Below, piece after piece: positions 47,738 to 57,126 of a stretch of DNA of 64,000 nucleotides; within the stretch, counting starts at the first letter, position 1; every line of letters starts with the position of its first letter. Origin of the DNA: Saccharophagus degradans 2-40 (lineage in GTDB: Bacteria; Pseudomonadota; Gammaproteobacteria; Pseudomonadales; Cellvibrionaceae); contig NC_007912.1 in assembly GCF_000013665.1 (NCBI RefSeq), positions 3,775,501-3,839,500 of the forward strand, read 5' to 3'. A program made the translations under genes and the position numbers. The notes beneath the pieces were generated by a model. The model ran no database searches and was not told the DNA's origin. It saw nothing but the letters and a program-made list of their open reading frames with translations.

Positions 47738-48952
47738 ATGGATACAGTACTCTTTAATTTTCACGACCTTGTACTGATTCTTACCGCCTTTGAATGCCTG
47801 CTTTTCGCGCTATTACTAAGCGCAACCAATAAAGAAAAAGTCATAAGCACTTATTTTTTTATAGGCTTTTTAATTTGTCATATATTTATCCCTGTGCACG
47901 AACTTACCTTTTGGGGTAAGCAATTTCGTATATGGATGCTAGATATATCGCCCAACTTATTCTTTGTGGGCAGCTACGCTTACTTCTTAGATGGGCCCTT
48001 GCTGTACTTTTTTGTGCGCTCACTGCTGTATAAAGATTTTAAATTCAAGCAAATACACCTATTACACGCGCTGCCAGTCATACTGTTTTTTATTCATATG
48101 GTGGTATCGTTTTACTTGCAGGGCTACGACGAACGGCACCGCTTAATAGAAACCCAGCACATTGCTTATTCATCCCCCTATTTATACTTCGATGCCGCCG
48201 GTCGCTATATGCGCGTGGTGTATGCGGTGTTATGTTTTGTGCTTATATTTAATTACGGCGAGCAACTTAAAAACGTATTTGCCAATTTAAATAAACGCGA
48301 CCTTGCCTGGTTGAAAGTTATGCTAACTAGCTTCTTAGTATTATTTAGCTGGGATGCCTTACTGCTAACTATAAAGCTACATGGCCTAGCCAACGACGAC
48401 TTTAATATGGACTTATTAAACGTATTCGGGCTAAGCGGCTATTACCTAACCTTCGCCGTGTTAAACATACTTATATTCTTGAAGTTCACCCTGTTTACTT
48501 CGGTAGCCTCGGTAAACGAAAGTGCAACGCCAGAGCGCCATGACGAAAAATTAGAAGGCGTAGATAAAGCAGTCGTTGACCATATAGAAAAAACGATGGC
48601 AGAGTCTAAAATTTATACAATGCCAGATATCACGGTAGATAGATTAGCAGCCGAAATGAAGATGCCAGCCAAGCGGCTATCGCAAACCATAAAACAGCAT
48701 TTTCACTTAAACTTTTACGAGTTTATTAACAGCTACCGTATAGAAGAAGCCAAGCGCTTACTTAGCGACCCAGAAAGCGCCAATAAAACCATTACCGAGA
48801 TTTACTACGAAGTTGGCTTTAATAGTAAATCTGTGTTTAATACATTCTTTAAACGCGTTGTAGAGCTTACACCTAGCCAGTATAGAGAGCAGCAAGCTAA
48901 GGCAAATAACAGTGATAAGGCGGGGTTTGCGTTGGTTCGGCGGGAAAAATAA
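47738..48952 (+). CDS. Membrane-anchored AraC-family transcriptional regulator
   Basis: 404 residues. The N-terminal ~250 residues form about seven transmembrane helices, followed by an AraC/XylS DNA-binding domain (~285-390) with ITVDRLAAEMKMPAKRLSQ and ITEIYYEVGFNSKSVFNTFF. Such 7TM-AraC proteins probably sense a ligand in or across the membrane and regulate nearby genes. Divergence from the TonB receptor gene makes it the best local candidate to control the beta-glucan locus. The ribosome site is weak. Confidence 0.92.
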   Translation: MDTVLFNFHDLVLILTAFECLLFALLLSATNKEKVISTYFFIGFLICHIFIPVHELTFWGKQFRIWMLDISPNLFFVGSYAYFLDGPLLYFFVRSLLYKDFKFKQIHLLHALPVILFFIHMVVSFYLQGYDERHRLIETQHIAYSSPYLYFDAAGRYMRVVYAVLCFVLIFNYGEQLKNVFANLNKRDLAWLKVMLTSFLVLFSWDALLLTIKLHGLANDDFNMDLLNVFGLSGYYLTFAVLNILIFLKFTLFTSVASVNESATPERHDEKLEGVDKAVVDHIEKTMAESKIYTMPDITVDRLAAEMKMPAKRLSQTIKQHFHLNFYEFINSYRIEEAKRLLSDPESANKTITEIYYEVGFNSKSVFNTFFKRVVELTPSQYREQQAKANNSDKAGFALVRREK

Positions 48953-49188
48953 GGCGGATGTACACCGCCTCAGACTGATGACAAACCTGGCTCAAGTAAC
49001 TCAGCGAGTAAATTCTTAGGGTGAAAGATCAAAAATGCTCAATTCATGGACGAATTGAGCAAGTTATAGGGACATATTCATACGTTTTTTGAGCTTTCGC
49101 CCTAAGAATTTGCGGATTTAGAAGGGTTAAGCTCTTCGCAAAAATAATAGTGGGGTTTATCAATAAACTGAGGCGGTTGTACACCGCC
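48953..49188. repeat. Nest of three inverted repeats between convergent genes
   Basis: Outer pair: 48953-48973 and 49168-49188, inverted with small indels; each also contains a 17-bp hairpin word, and these two words (48953-48969 and 49172-49188) are direct repeats with one mismatch. Middle pair: 49010-49027 and 49094-49111, 18 bp with one T/C difference that still pairs as G-U. Inner pair: TGCTCAATTC (49036-49045) and GAATTGAGCA (49052-49061). No coding frame is present. It could be a small mobile element inserted in a terminator with target duplication, or a structured RNA. Confidence 0.8.
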
Positions 49189-49193
49189 TTTTG
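49172..49193 (+). terminator. Terminator-like hairpin facing the AraC gene
   Basis: GGCGG (49172-49176) pairs with CCGCC (49184-49188) with partial pairing inside, followed by TTTT on the plus strand. It is 220 bp from the AraC stop because the nested repeat element lies between. Confidence 0.5.
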
Positions 49194-49223
49194 CTTGACG
49201 CTCTAAATGTGCTCTTTGGGTTC

Positions 49224-49943
49224 CTAGAAACTCAACATCTCCTTTAACCTTGCCGCGTTTCTGCGCGACACTTCGGCAACAACGCCGTTGGTGAGGGTTA
49301 CTTCGTAGCCGTCGCCCACCGATGCCTCTATATTTTGTATATGGTTTAAGTTAATAATGCCTTGCCTGCTCGCCCTAAAAAATATTTCACTTGGCAGCAC
49401 CTCTTCTATTTGGGTCATGTTTTTGCGTACAAATGCTTTTTTGTTAGCGAAAAACGCGCGCACATAATTCTTACAGCTTTCAATGTAGTAAATATCGTTC
49501 AGCGCCACCAAATGGCAAGCTTCGCCGTCTTTTATAAATATTTTGCTATTTAGCTCAAGCTTTCTTGCTGGCGGTTGCACCTGCTGTGTAAGCGTATCAT
49601 CACTAAGCAGCTTATTTACTGCCACTGCTAGCCGCTCTTGGCTAATGGGTTTTAGTAAATAATCTATCGTTGGGTACTCGAAAGATTTAATTGCATATTC
49701 AGAATAGGCGGTGGTAAATATTATTTTTGGCAGCTCGTCGAGCTCTTCTAAAAGCTCTAACCCTGTTTTGCCGGGCATGTGTATATCTAAAAATAACACA
49801 TCGGGTTTGGTCGCCTCTATTAATACTTTGGCCTCGTGGGCATCTGCGGCTTTGCCAACAACATTAATAGCGGGGTAATCGCTAAGCATGCGTGCTAAGC
49901 CTTCGCGCGCCAAGCGGGAGTCTTCAATAATGAGTGCTTTCAT
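49224..49943 (-). CDS. LytTR-type response regulator
   Basis: 239 residues from the ATG at 49943 (an in-frame TTG lies four codons earlier). The receiver domain has IIEDSRLAREGLARML and the phosphoacceptor Asp in VLFLDIHMPGKTG. A LytTR DNA-binding domain (~140-239) follows, with IYYIESCKNYVRAFF and RRNAARLKEML. The gene overlaps the end of the kinase gene by 20 bp. It should regulate genes from direct repeats typical of LytTR sites; the targets are unknown but could include its own operon. Confidence 0.93.
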   Translation of the reverse strand: MKALIIEDSRLAREGLARMLSDYPAINVVGKAADAHEAKVLIEATKPDVLFLDIHMPGKTGLELLEELDELPKIIFTTAYSEYAIKSFEYPTIDYLLKPISQERLAVAVNKLLSDDTLTQQVQPPARKLELNSKIFIKDGEACHLVALNDIYYIESCKNYVRAFFANKKAFVRKNMTQIEEVLPSEIFFRASRQGIINLNHIQNIEASVGDGYEVTLTNGVVAEVSRRNAARLKEMLSF

Positions 49944-51036
49944 CGTTTTTCTCAATAGGTAAAATTAAGTGAACGGTAAAATGGGTGGCGCTAGGTTCTA
50001 GCTTGATACTTGCGTTACTGCCATACAGCAACTGCAAACGATGCTGAATATTTTTTAACCCTGTGCCTGTGCCATCTGCATTGGCTTTTGAAACAGGTAT
50101 AGGGTTAGTAACCACAATGCTTAACTTACCGCTCAACTTGCCGCTTAGTTCTGCTACGGTTACATCTAAATCGCCACCACTGGGCAAGTTTTCCATGCCG
50201 TGCTTTACAGCGTTTTCTATTAATAGCTGCAAAATCATAGGCGGTACTAAGCAATGCTTTAGTTGCGAACTCACGTTCAAATTAAACCGCAACCTATCCT
50301 CTAGCTGCAATTTAACTATCGCTATATAGCGCTCTATAAACCCCAGCTCTTCTTCGAGAGTTACTTTAGGCTTACTTGTACTGGCAAGTGAATAACGGAG
50401 TATTTCTGATAAAGCCGTTACCATTGCATCTGCATGATTAGGATTTTCGTGAATAACAAATCGAATATTATTTAAAGAGTTAAATAGAAAATGTGGGTTA
50501 AGCTGATTCGCTAAATTACTAAGCTGTGATTCACGCAGGTTGTTTTGCAACTTAAGGTTATCTAGCTCCGACTGTTTCGCCCTGCGGCTTGCCACTGTAG
50601 ATGTATAAATAAATATCCAGCCACTCATGTACAACATTTGTATAAAGGTATTGCTGATAAAAAAGTTAACTAACATTTCGGTTTCGCTAATACCAATACT
50701 TGCAAGCGTTTCTGGGTTAAACAGCTCATCGCCAAAGCCAGGTAACAGCGCTAAAAATATAAGTGTGGTTATTGTAAGCCCGCTTACCAAGCCATAGATT
50801 AAAGCAATAGGAATAAGTTTACCCATACCCATATTGGCGCCGTTATAGCGCGCATATAGGGTGCGAAAAACAAGTACAGCGAGGGTAAACAGAGGCAGCC
50901 AAATAAAAGCCGCCGTCACATTCATTTCTACAAAATCTTCGCGCATTAAGAATGCGACGAGCTGGAATAAGAATACAACCCCTACACCCGCTGCGTGGTA
51001 TAGCCAAAATCGTTGTTGTTTAGGGAAAAAAGCCAC
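49924..51036 (-). CDS. LytS/YehU-type sensor histidine kinase
   Basis: 370 residues from a GTG with AGGAAT about 8 nt upstream. Four to five transmembrane helices (~12-150) lead into a short coiled coil and a His_kinase (PF06580-type) domain with the phosphoacceptor region LNPHFLFNSLNNIRF, followed by an ATPase domain (ENAVKHGMENLP, GTGTGLKNIQHRL). It is a dedicated partner of the overlapping LytTR regulator. It starts 51 bp after the upstream hydrolase gene, so the signal may be a product of that enzyme. Confidence 0.93.
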   Translation of the reverse strand: MAFFPKQQRFWLYHAAGVGVVFLFQLVAFLMREDFVEMNVTAAFIWLPLFTLAVLVFRTLYARYNGANMGMGKLIPIALIYGLVSGLTITTLIFLALLPGFGDELFNPETLASIGISETEMLVNFFISNTFIQMLYMSGWIFIYTSTVASRRAKQSELDNLKLQNNLRESQLSNLANQLNPHFLFNSLNNIRFVIHENPNHADAMVTALSEILRYSLASTSKPKVTLEEELGFIERYIAIVKLQLEDRLRFNLNVSSQLKHCLVPPMILQLLIENAVKHGMENLPSGGDLDVTVAELSGKLSGKLSIVVTNPIPVSKANADGTGTGLKNIQHRLQLLYGSNASIKLEPSATHFTVHLILPIEKNDESTHY

Positions 51037-51087
51037 TTTTTATTCCTACGCTTTCAAGCGATTATAATTCAAGTATTGCGATGATTA

Positions 51088-52980
51088 TTAGGTTAGCCAG
51101 GTTCTAAGAAATACAAAATCAAAGCAAGCCAAATAAATACTCATAAAAACATGCAATGCAATAACACCACCTACAAACCAATACAGTACTTTGCTAGCAG
51201 GGCTATTACGCAATTGATATTGGCGCACACAAGCAACAAGCGTAAACAGCGGGAACAATACACTTGTCATTAATATACCCAGTGTGATGGCATTAACCTT
51301 CGCCAGCAACTCAAAGTTCACCCCCACAAATATGGGCAAAATTAGAAATAGCACCAAACTTAAACTCGATAGAGTTGGCCATATTAACAACGCTGTTGAA
51401 GGTTTATGAAACTGCTTTTTAACATAGCGGTATGGCACCCAACAAACCGCATACAACAACCCAATAACGGAAAACAACACGGTAAACATTACTAGCGCTA
51501 ACAAGCCAAATACATTCAGGGCAGACGTTTTTTGGTAAAGGTTACCAACAACCTGAACGGTTTCACCTGCTATTGGGTCATTAGTCATCGCTAAGCTTGG
51601 CAAGTTTGTCCACGCATCGGTGAGTACGTGTTTATCGTAAGCAATTTCATTACTTACCCAGCCTTCCAACAACGGTGACCTGTGTACTACATTTTCCTCG
51701 TGCCATATTTTTTGTGCACCTAATAAATGCAGCATTAAGTCCATACGTTTAGTTCGAGAATTAATCGGCCTATACCAGCCATCTAATGCTTTAAACTTAT
51801 CTGGCAGCGGGTATGCTTTCGCCGCTTCACTCCAATCGGTAGGGAAGGTTAGCTCGCGAGTAAGGTATTTTTTAATTTGCTCTAAAGAATGGTGAAAGGC
51901 AAGGCCATCGCCTGTCATTAGCAGCACGAAGCCTGCGTCTAGTTCACGAAAATACCCTACAAATGCCATGCCTCCCGCTACAGCGCCGCCGTGGCCATTC
52001 ATCGTTGCGCCTTGGTAGCCATCGAGCATATTTGTTATGCCATAACCCGCTTCAATACCCTGCCGTGCGCCCAATGTAGAATGCGGCATTTCCATTTTAT
52101 CGAATAGGTGTGCGGGTAGTATTTGGTGGTTATCCACACGGCCTTTGTTCATTAAGAATGAAAGGAAGTGAGTCATTTCAGTTAGCGATGAGTTAACAGC
52201 CCCCGACGGACGCACAGTAAGCGACCAATAAGGCTGATGCTTGCCAGAATGATACACCTTGGCGGCGTTATCGTATGGCTGAGGCTTAAAGAAAGTTGTT
52301 GTTGGCATACCTATAGGCGTAAAGAAATGTTGCTGTACATATTCTTCGAAAGGTACACCGGTAATTTTCTGAATAATAAATGCAGCAACAGCAGGGCCGG
52401 AGTTGCAATAGGCTTCTCGTGTGCCCGGTACCCAGCGCGTTACACGGGACTCTGGAAATAAATTTAGCCCTTCTTCCAATGTAAGATTATCCCGCGCCTC
52501 ATAGCTGTATGCGCGCATATGCATATCATCCCAGCCGGTGGTATGCTCTAACAAATGAATAAAGCGTACAGGGTCGGTTGCCTCCCACTGGTTTTCGAAG
52601 GGGATTTCAGGGGCCAACGAGCGCACCTCGGCGTTCATATCTAACAGGCCTTCTTGCTCTAGCTTAAGCGCAGCCAGGCCGACAAACATTTTAGAAATAG
52701 ACCCTATGCGGAATAATGTATTCGCTGTTGCGTCTATATTCGCATCCCTATCTGCTTTACCTTCTACGTGCGTACCGCTTAATTTACCGCCTTCAATAAC
52801 TGCAAGCGCGAATGCAGGTGCATCGTGAGTTTCGCTAAGGTTGTGAATTCTTTCCACTAGCCCGTCGAAACTTTGCGCTGGCTGTTCATCTTGCGCGAAA
52901 GCCTGCAACGGTAATGCTAGCGCGAGCATTGAAATAGCAACGGTGGTAAATAACTTTCGTGTACGTTTAACAGTTTGCAT
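51088..52980 (-). CDS. Serine beta-lactamase-like hydrolase with C-terminal membrane domain
   Basis: 630 residues. A signal peptide ends QAFA-QD. The class C beta-lactamase/DD-peptidase domain (~35-390) has S94-I-S-K97 (SXXK), Y191-C-N193 (YXN) and a HGG motif in place of KTG. About four membrane helices occupy ~480-630. Enzymes of this group include esterases, D-aminopeptidases and peptidoglycan-acting proteins. It is probably the first gene of an operon with the LytS kinase and LytTR regulator, a context that fits cell-wall or peptide sensing. Confidence 0.9.
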   Translation of the reverse strand: MQTVKRTRKLFTTVAISMLALALPLQAFAQDEQPAQSFDGLVERIHNLSETHDAPAFALAVIEGGKLSGTHVEGKADRDANIDATANTLFRIGSISKMFVGLAALKLEQEGLLDMNAEVRSLAPEIPFENQWEATDPVRFIHLLEHTTGWDDMHMRAYSYEARDNLTLEEGLNLFPESRVTRWVPGTREAYCNSGPAVAAFIIQKITGVPFEEYVQQHFFTPIGMPTTTFFKPQPYDNAAKVYHSGKHQPYWSLTVRPSGAVNSSLTEMTHFLSFLMNKGRVDNHQILPAHLFDKMEMPHSTLGARQGIEAGYGITNMLDGYQGATMNGHGGAVAGGMAFVGYFRELDAGFVLLMTGDGLAFHHSLEQIKKYLTRELTFPTDWSEAAKAYPLPDKFKALDGWYRPINSRTKRMDLMLHLLGAQKIWHEENVVHRSPLLEGWVSNEIAYDKHVLTDAWTNLPSLAMTNDPIAGETVQVVGNLYQKTSALNVFGLLALVMFTVLFSVIGLLYAVCWVPYRYVKKQFHKPSTALLIWPTLSSLSLVLFLILPIFVGVNFELLAKVNAITLGILMTSVLFPLFTLVACVRQYQLRNSPASKVLYWFVGGVIALHVFMSIYLACFDFVFLRTWLT

Positions 52981-53355
52981 AATCGTCTCCTTGTTTGAGC
53001 GTGATTATGCCGGCAAGGTTTTACAAATATTCAAAATGATGCCGAGTGGCGAAAAGCCGCAATCGAACGGTATGTTTCACAGCAACTCATTATGCAGATA
53101 AGCGTATGCACAACAAAATTAACCAATACATACACAAGCAGCCGCAGTACTAACAGTAAAAGCTCAAACAGCTCATGCGCTATTTTCGAAATAAGAATAG
53201 CGCTTGTTTATTACTTAATGAATATTAGATGCATACCAGCTAAATTCCTACCCATTACAGCGCGTTCAAACTAACGCCGCCCTCTTTTTTGAACCTATTT
53301 AAAAAACTGTAACCTCCTCTGCAGCCCAATAACTACAGGGCCTTTCTACATTAAA
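52981..53355. other. Divergent spacer between hydrolase operon and GH5 gene
   Basis: About 375 bp with no supported gene. A 60-residue frame at 53092-53274 is Ser/Asn-rich with no ribosome site and is probably chance. It should carry the promoter of the beta-lactamase-like/LytS/LytTR operon. Confidence 0.45.
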
Positions 53356-53413
53356 CGTTCAATCTTAGCGGCTAACTAAGGGTTGAACGATACAACTTTA
53401 TTTTTGGTATAGC
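53356..53413 (+). promoter_or_regulatory. Candidate promoter and operator of the Cel5A-like gene
   Basis: An imperfect inverted repeat (CGTTCAATCTTAG at 53356-53368 against CTAAGGGTTGAACG at 53376-53389) contains a possible -35 TTGAAC (53383-53388). TGGTATAGC (53405-53413) resembles an extended -10 after a 19-bp spacer, 67 bp before the ATG. The overlap of dyad and -35 would suit repressor control. Confidence 0.35.
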
Positions 53414-53479
53414 CTGATGTTCGCGCATTGATTTAACCCATGCGACATAAGAATAATTAACCTATACAAGGACAAAGCT

Positions 53480-56400
53480 ATGACAATTAAACGTTGGCCG
53501 TTCGACCGAAAAGGCCCACCTAAAAAACCTAACGCTAAAAAATTACTCGCAAGCTTAGCGGCTGCACTAAGCTTAACCGCCATGCAAAGCACTGCAGCGG
53601 TAGAGCCATTACAAACCAGCGGCAATCAAATTCTTGTTGGCAACCAAGCCAAAGCCCTTGGCGGCCACAGCTTGTTTTGGCATAACGTGCCGGCAGCAGG
53701 CAGCTTATACAATGCAGATACAGTAAGCAGGCTTAAGAATGATTGGAACTCCAAGGTTATTCGGGCCGCAATTGGGGTTGAAGTACCTTTCAATTCAGAA
53801 AACACCTACATAGGCAATAAGGGCAGCTCGCTGGCCGCAATAGACCGCGTAGTTAATGCCGCTGTTGCCAACGATATGTATGTGATTATCGATTTTCATA
53901 CTCACCATGCAGATCAAGTAGAAAACGTTGCCCACGACTTTTTCAACGAAGTTTCTAGCCGTTACGGTCATTTAAACAATGTTATTTATGAAGTATTTAA
54001 CGAGCCAGAATGGTGTGGCGAGCACGGTCGGTGGGCATCTACCATTAAGCCCTACGCCGAGCGCGTTATCCAAACCATTCGCAACAATGACCCAGACAAC
54101 CTAGTAATAGTAGGCACTACCTGTTTCTCGCAAGATGTAGATGTAGCCGCAGCCGACCCCATTAACGATGTAAACGTGGCCTATACGCTACACTTTTACG
54201 CAGCCACCCCTGCCCACCAGCAACCCTTGCGCGACAAGGCCCAAACCGCGCTCGACCGCGGCGCGCCACTATTTGTAACCGAATGGGGTACAACCACATT
54301 TACAGGTGATGGTTTTGTAGATGAGGCGCAAACGCGCACATGGATTAACTGGTTAAACGAACGCGGTATTAGCCACGTTAACTGGTCGGCGTCTACCCAG
54401 CCAGAAAGCTCAGCTATATGGAATGGCGACATGACCTACAAGCATTCGGGCTTATTGGTTGGCGAACTGGTGCAACAAACAAATGGCACAACCACGCCAC
54501 CAACCGGTGAAATAAGTGGCCCGTGCGATTTACATTTTGTACCTGCCAAAGCCGAGGCTGAAAGCTTCTGTACCGCCAAAGGCATTCAATTTGAAACCAC
54601 CACCGACACGGGCGGCGGCCAAAACATGGGCTGGCTAGATGCCGGCGACTGGGTAACTTTTGATGTAGATGTACCTGCTAGCGGCCAATATTTAATAGAT
54701 TACCGCGTAGCATCAGAGCTAGGTGATGGTCGGTTCCGCACCGAAGCCGCCAACGGCACTGCCCTTGGCACAATATCTGTACCCAATACCGGCGGCTGGC
54801 AGAATTGGCAAACGCACACACACACAGTGCAACTCTCGCAAGGCACACAAACCGTTAAACTAGTTGCCGAAACTGGTGGCTGGAACTTAAATTGGTTTGA
54901 AGTGCGCGCAGGTGAGGTGTGCGAAGGCGCTGACTGCCCATGTGAAGGAGCCGAATGCCCTTGCCCAGATTGCAACGGCACACCGGTTAAGTTTGAGGCA
55001 GAAACGTTTGTGGCTATGCAAGGCGTGCAGCTAGAAAACACATCCGATGTGGGCGGCGGCCAAAACGTTGGCTACATTGATAGCGGCGACTGGATAACTT
55101 ACAACGGGGCCTTGCCCGCAAGTGCAGACAACCGCTATGTAGTGTCTTATAGAGTAGCGCGTCAACCTAGCGGCAATGCCAAATTTAAAATAGAACAGCC
55201 AGGTGGAGCAGCGGTATATGGCGAAATTTCGGTGCCCAGCACCGGCGGCTGGCAAACATGGACAACCATTAGCCACACCATAACAATTCCCGCTAACGCA
55301 AACGGCTTTGCACTAGCAGCAATAGATGGCGGTTGGAATATAAACTGGATAGAAATAAAACCGGCGACCACTCAACCACCCGAGCCAATCAACCCGTTAA
55401 AACTTCAAGCTGAAGATTACATCAACTTTAACGACACCACCCCCGGTAACGAAGGCGGTGCACACAGAAGCGATGATGTAGATATTCAAGCAACTACCGA
55501 TACCGGTGGCGGTTTTAATGTTGGCTGGGTAGACGCTGGCGAATGGCTAGAGTATGAGTTCTTTTTAGAGTCTCCTGATTTTTATGCAGCTGATGTACGG
55601 GTTGCTTCAGACCAAACTGGCGGCGCACTGCAACTACAAATAGATGGCCAAAACGTTGGCCAAGCCATTACCGTTGGCAACACCGGTGGCTGGCAAGCGT
55701 GGACAACCAAAAACACACTCATTGGCGACCTAAGTGCAGGCACCCACACGTTGCGTGTATACGCGCAAAGCGGCCCATTAAATTTAAACTGGGTAGAGCT
55801 AAAGCGTACAACGCCCGCACCAGCCACTTCGTGTTTTAATATTGCCGAAGACCGCTTAAACGTTCACCTAGATGCGCACTGTACTGCAGGCAGCAACCTG
55901 CAATACAATTGGGATTTTGGTGACGGCAACAGCGCAACCGGCGTAGCCACTAGCCACAGCTACTACACTAGCGGCACTTACACCATTACCTTAACCGTTA
56001 GTGATACCCGCACCACAGACACCTCTAGCCAACAGGTAACGGTAGATTTTTCTGCCCCTGCAGGCCCTGTGGATTTTTACGGCGAACTAATGGTGAATGG
56101 CAACCGCATTCACGGCGAAAAAACCGGCGAACCCGCACAAGTACGCGGCATGAGCTTTTTTTGGAGCAACACCGGTTGGGGCCAAGAAAAATGGTGGAAC
56201 GCCAGCACCGTGGACCGCATGGTTGATGAGTTCAAAGTAGAACTTGTGCGCGGCGCAATGGGCACTGATGAAGGCGGCGGTTATTTACACGACGCGTCTA
56301 ATAAGGCTCGCTTACAAGCAGTTGTTGAACAAGCCATTGCACGCAATGTGTATGTAATTATCGACTGGCACACCCACCATGCCGAAGATAACATTGCCGA

Positions 56401-56983
56401 AGCCATTACATTCTTTAGCGAAATGGCGCAGCTTTATGGCCACCACGACAACGTGATTTTCGAGATTTACAACGAGCCATTAAACACCACAAGCTGGGGC
56501 ACTATTAAGCACTACGCTGAACAAGTTATTCCTGCTATTCGCGCTCATTCCGATAATTTAATTGTTGTGGGCACGCGCACCTGGTCGCAAAACGTAGACG
56601 AAGCCGCGTTCGATAAAATTAACGACAGCAACACCGCCTACGCCCTGCACTTTTATGTTGGCTCGCACGGCAACCACGTTCGCAACCTAGCACAAACCGC
56701 ACTAAACAACGGCGCGGCTATTTTTGCTAGCGAATGGGGAATTTGGCCAAACAACAACTACGATGGCATGAACGCCGACGATTGGATGAACTTTTTAGAC
56801 CAAAACAAAATATCTTGGGCTAACTGGGCCATATCCGACAAAGTAGACCCCAACACAGGCCAACTAGAACCACCCAGCATGTTCAACCCAGACGGCAGCC
56901 TAAGCAGTAATGGTCAATATGTAGTGAACAAACTAAATGAATACGCAGCACAAGCACCGTGGAGGGAGGCAATCGCTAATTGA
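53480..56983 (+). CDS. cel5A: Bicatalytic endoglucanase GH5-CBM6-CBM6-CBM6-PKD-GH5 (Cel5A-like)
   Basis: 1167 residues with an unusually long basic n-region (MTIKRWPFDRKGPPKKPNAK) before the signal helix. The first GH5 domain (~43-335) has acid/base Glu175 (EVFNEPEW) and nucleophile Glu268 (FVTEWGTT). Three CBM6 modules lie at ~347-475, ~502-627 and ~639-775, the first two separated by a Cys-rich acidic linker. A PKD domain (~784-857, YNWDFGDGNS) precedes a second GH5 domain (~864-1160) with Glu999 (EIYNEP) and Glu1085 (FASEWGIW). Both barrels look like endo-beta-1,4-glucanases. Architecture and length match the Cel5A I recall from S. degradans. A strong terminator follows. Confidence 0.93.
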   Translation: MTIKRWPFDRKGPPKKPNAKKLLASLAAALSLTAMQSTAAVEPLQTSGNQILVGNQAKALGGHSLFWHNVPAAGSLYNADTVSRLKNDWNSKVIRAAIGVEVPFNSENTYIGNKGSSLAAIDRVVNAAVANDMYVIIDFHTHHADQVENVAHDFFNEVSSRYGHLNNVIYEVFNEPEWCGEHGRWASTIKPYAERVIQTIRNNDPDNLVIVGTTCFSQDVDVAAADPINDVNVAYTLHFYAATPAHQQPLRDKAQTALDRGAPLFVTEWGTTTFTGDGFVDEAQTRTWINWLNERGISHVNWSASTQPESSAIWNGDMTYKHSGLLVGELVQQTNGTTTPPTGEISGPCDLHFVPAKAEAESFCTAKGIQFETTTDTGGGQNMGWLDAGDWVTFDVDVPASGQYLIDYRVASELGDGRFRTEAANGTALGTISVPNTGGWQNWQTHTHTVQLSQGTQTVKLVAETGGWNLNWFEVRAGEVCEGADCPCEGAECPCPDCNGTPVKFEAETFVAMQGVQLENTSDVGGGQNVGYIDSGDWITYNGALPASADNRYVVSYRVARQPSGNAKFKIEQPGGAAVYGEISVPSTGGWQTWTTISHTITIPANANGFALAAIDGGWNINWIEIKPATTQPPEPINPLKLQAEDYINFNDTTPGNEGGAHRSDDVDIQATTDTGGGFNVGWVDAGEWLEYEFFLESPDFYAADVRVASDQTGGALQLQIDGQNVGQAITVGNTGGWQAWTTKNTLIGDLSAGTHTLRVYAQSGPLNLNWVELKRTTPAPATSCFNIAEDRLNVHLDAHCTAGSNLQYNWDFGDGNSATGVATSHSYYTSGTYTITLTVSDTRTTDTSSQQVTVDFSAPAGPVDFYGELMVNGNRIHGEKTGEPAQVRGMSFFWSNTGWGQEKWWNASTVDRMVDEFKVELVRGAMGTDEGGGYLHDASNKARLQAVVEQAIARNVYVIIDWHTHHAEDNIAEAITFFSEMAQLYGHHDNVIFEIYNEPLNTTSWGTIKHYAEQVIPAIRAHSDNLIVVGTRTWSQNVDEAAFDKINDSNTAYALHFYVGSHGNHVRNLAQTALNNGAAIFASEWGIWPNNNYDGMNADDWMNFLDQNKISWANWAISDKVDPNTGQLEPPSMFNPDGSLSSNGQYVVNKLNEYAAQAPWREAIAN

Positions 56984-57073
56984 TAATGATTAGTTGCTAG
57001 TTTTGGATGATTGAAAATGGACTTGCACCTTCCATAAAAAATTTAAGTTCCCTCGTTGTTTAGCAACACCTAC

Positions 57074-57105
57074 CGTGGTTAGGCCTTCGCCTAACCACGC
57101 TTTTT
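57074..57105 (+). terminator. Terminator after the Cel5A-like gene
   Basis: CGTGGTTAGGC (57074-57084) pairs perfectly with GCCTAACCACG (57089-57099) around the loop CTTC, followed by CTTTTTA. A textbook rho-independent terminator. Confidence 0.95.
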
Positions 57106-57126
57106 ATTATTTATTTTCACAAACAA

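Noticed and set aside
53092-53274. 60-residue Ser/Asn-rich plus-strand frame
   Set aside because: No ribosome site, low-complexity composition, and located in a divergent promoter region.
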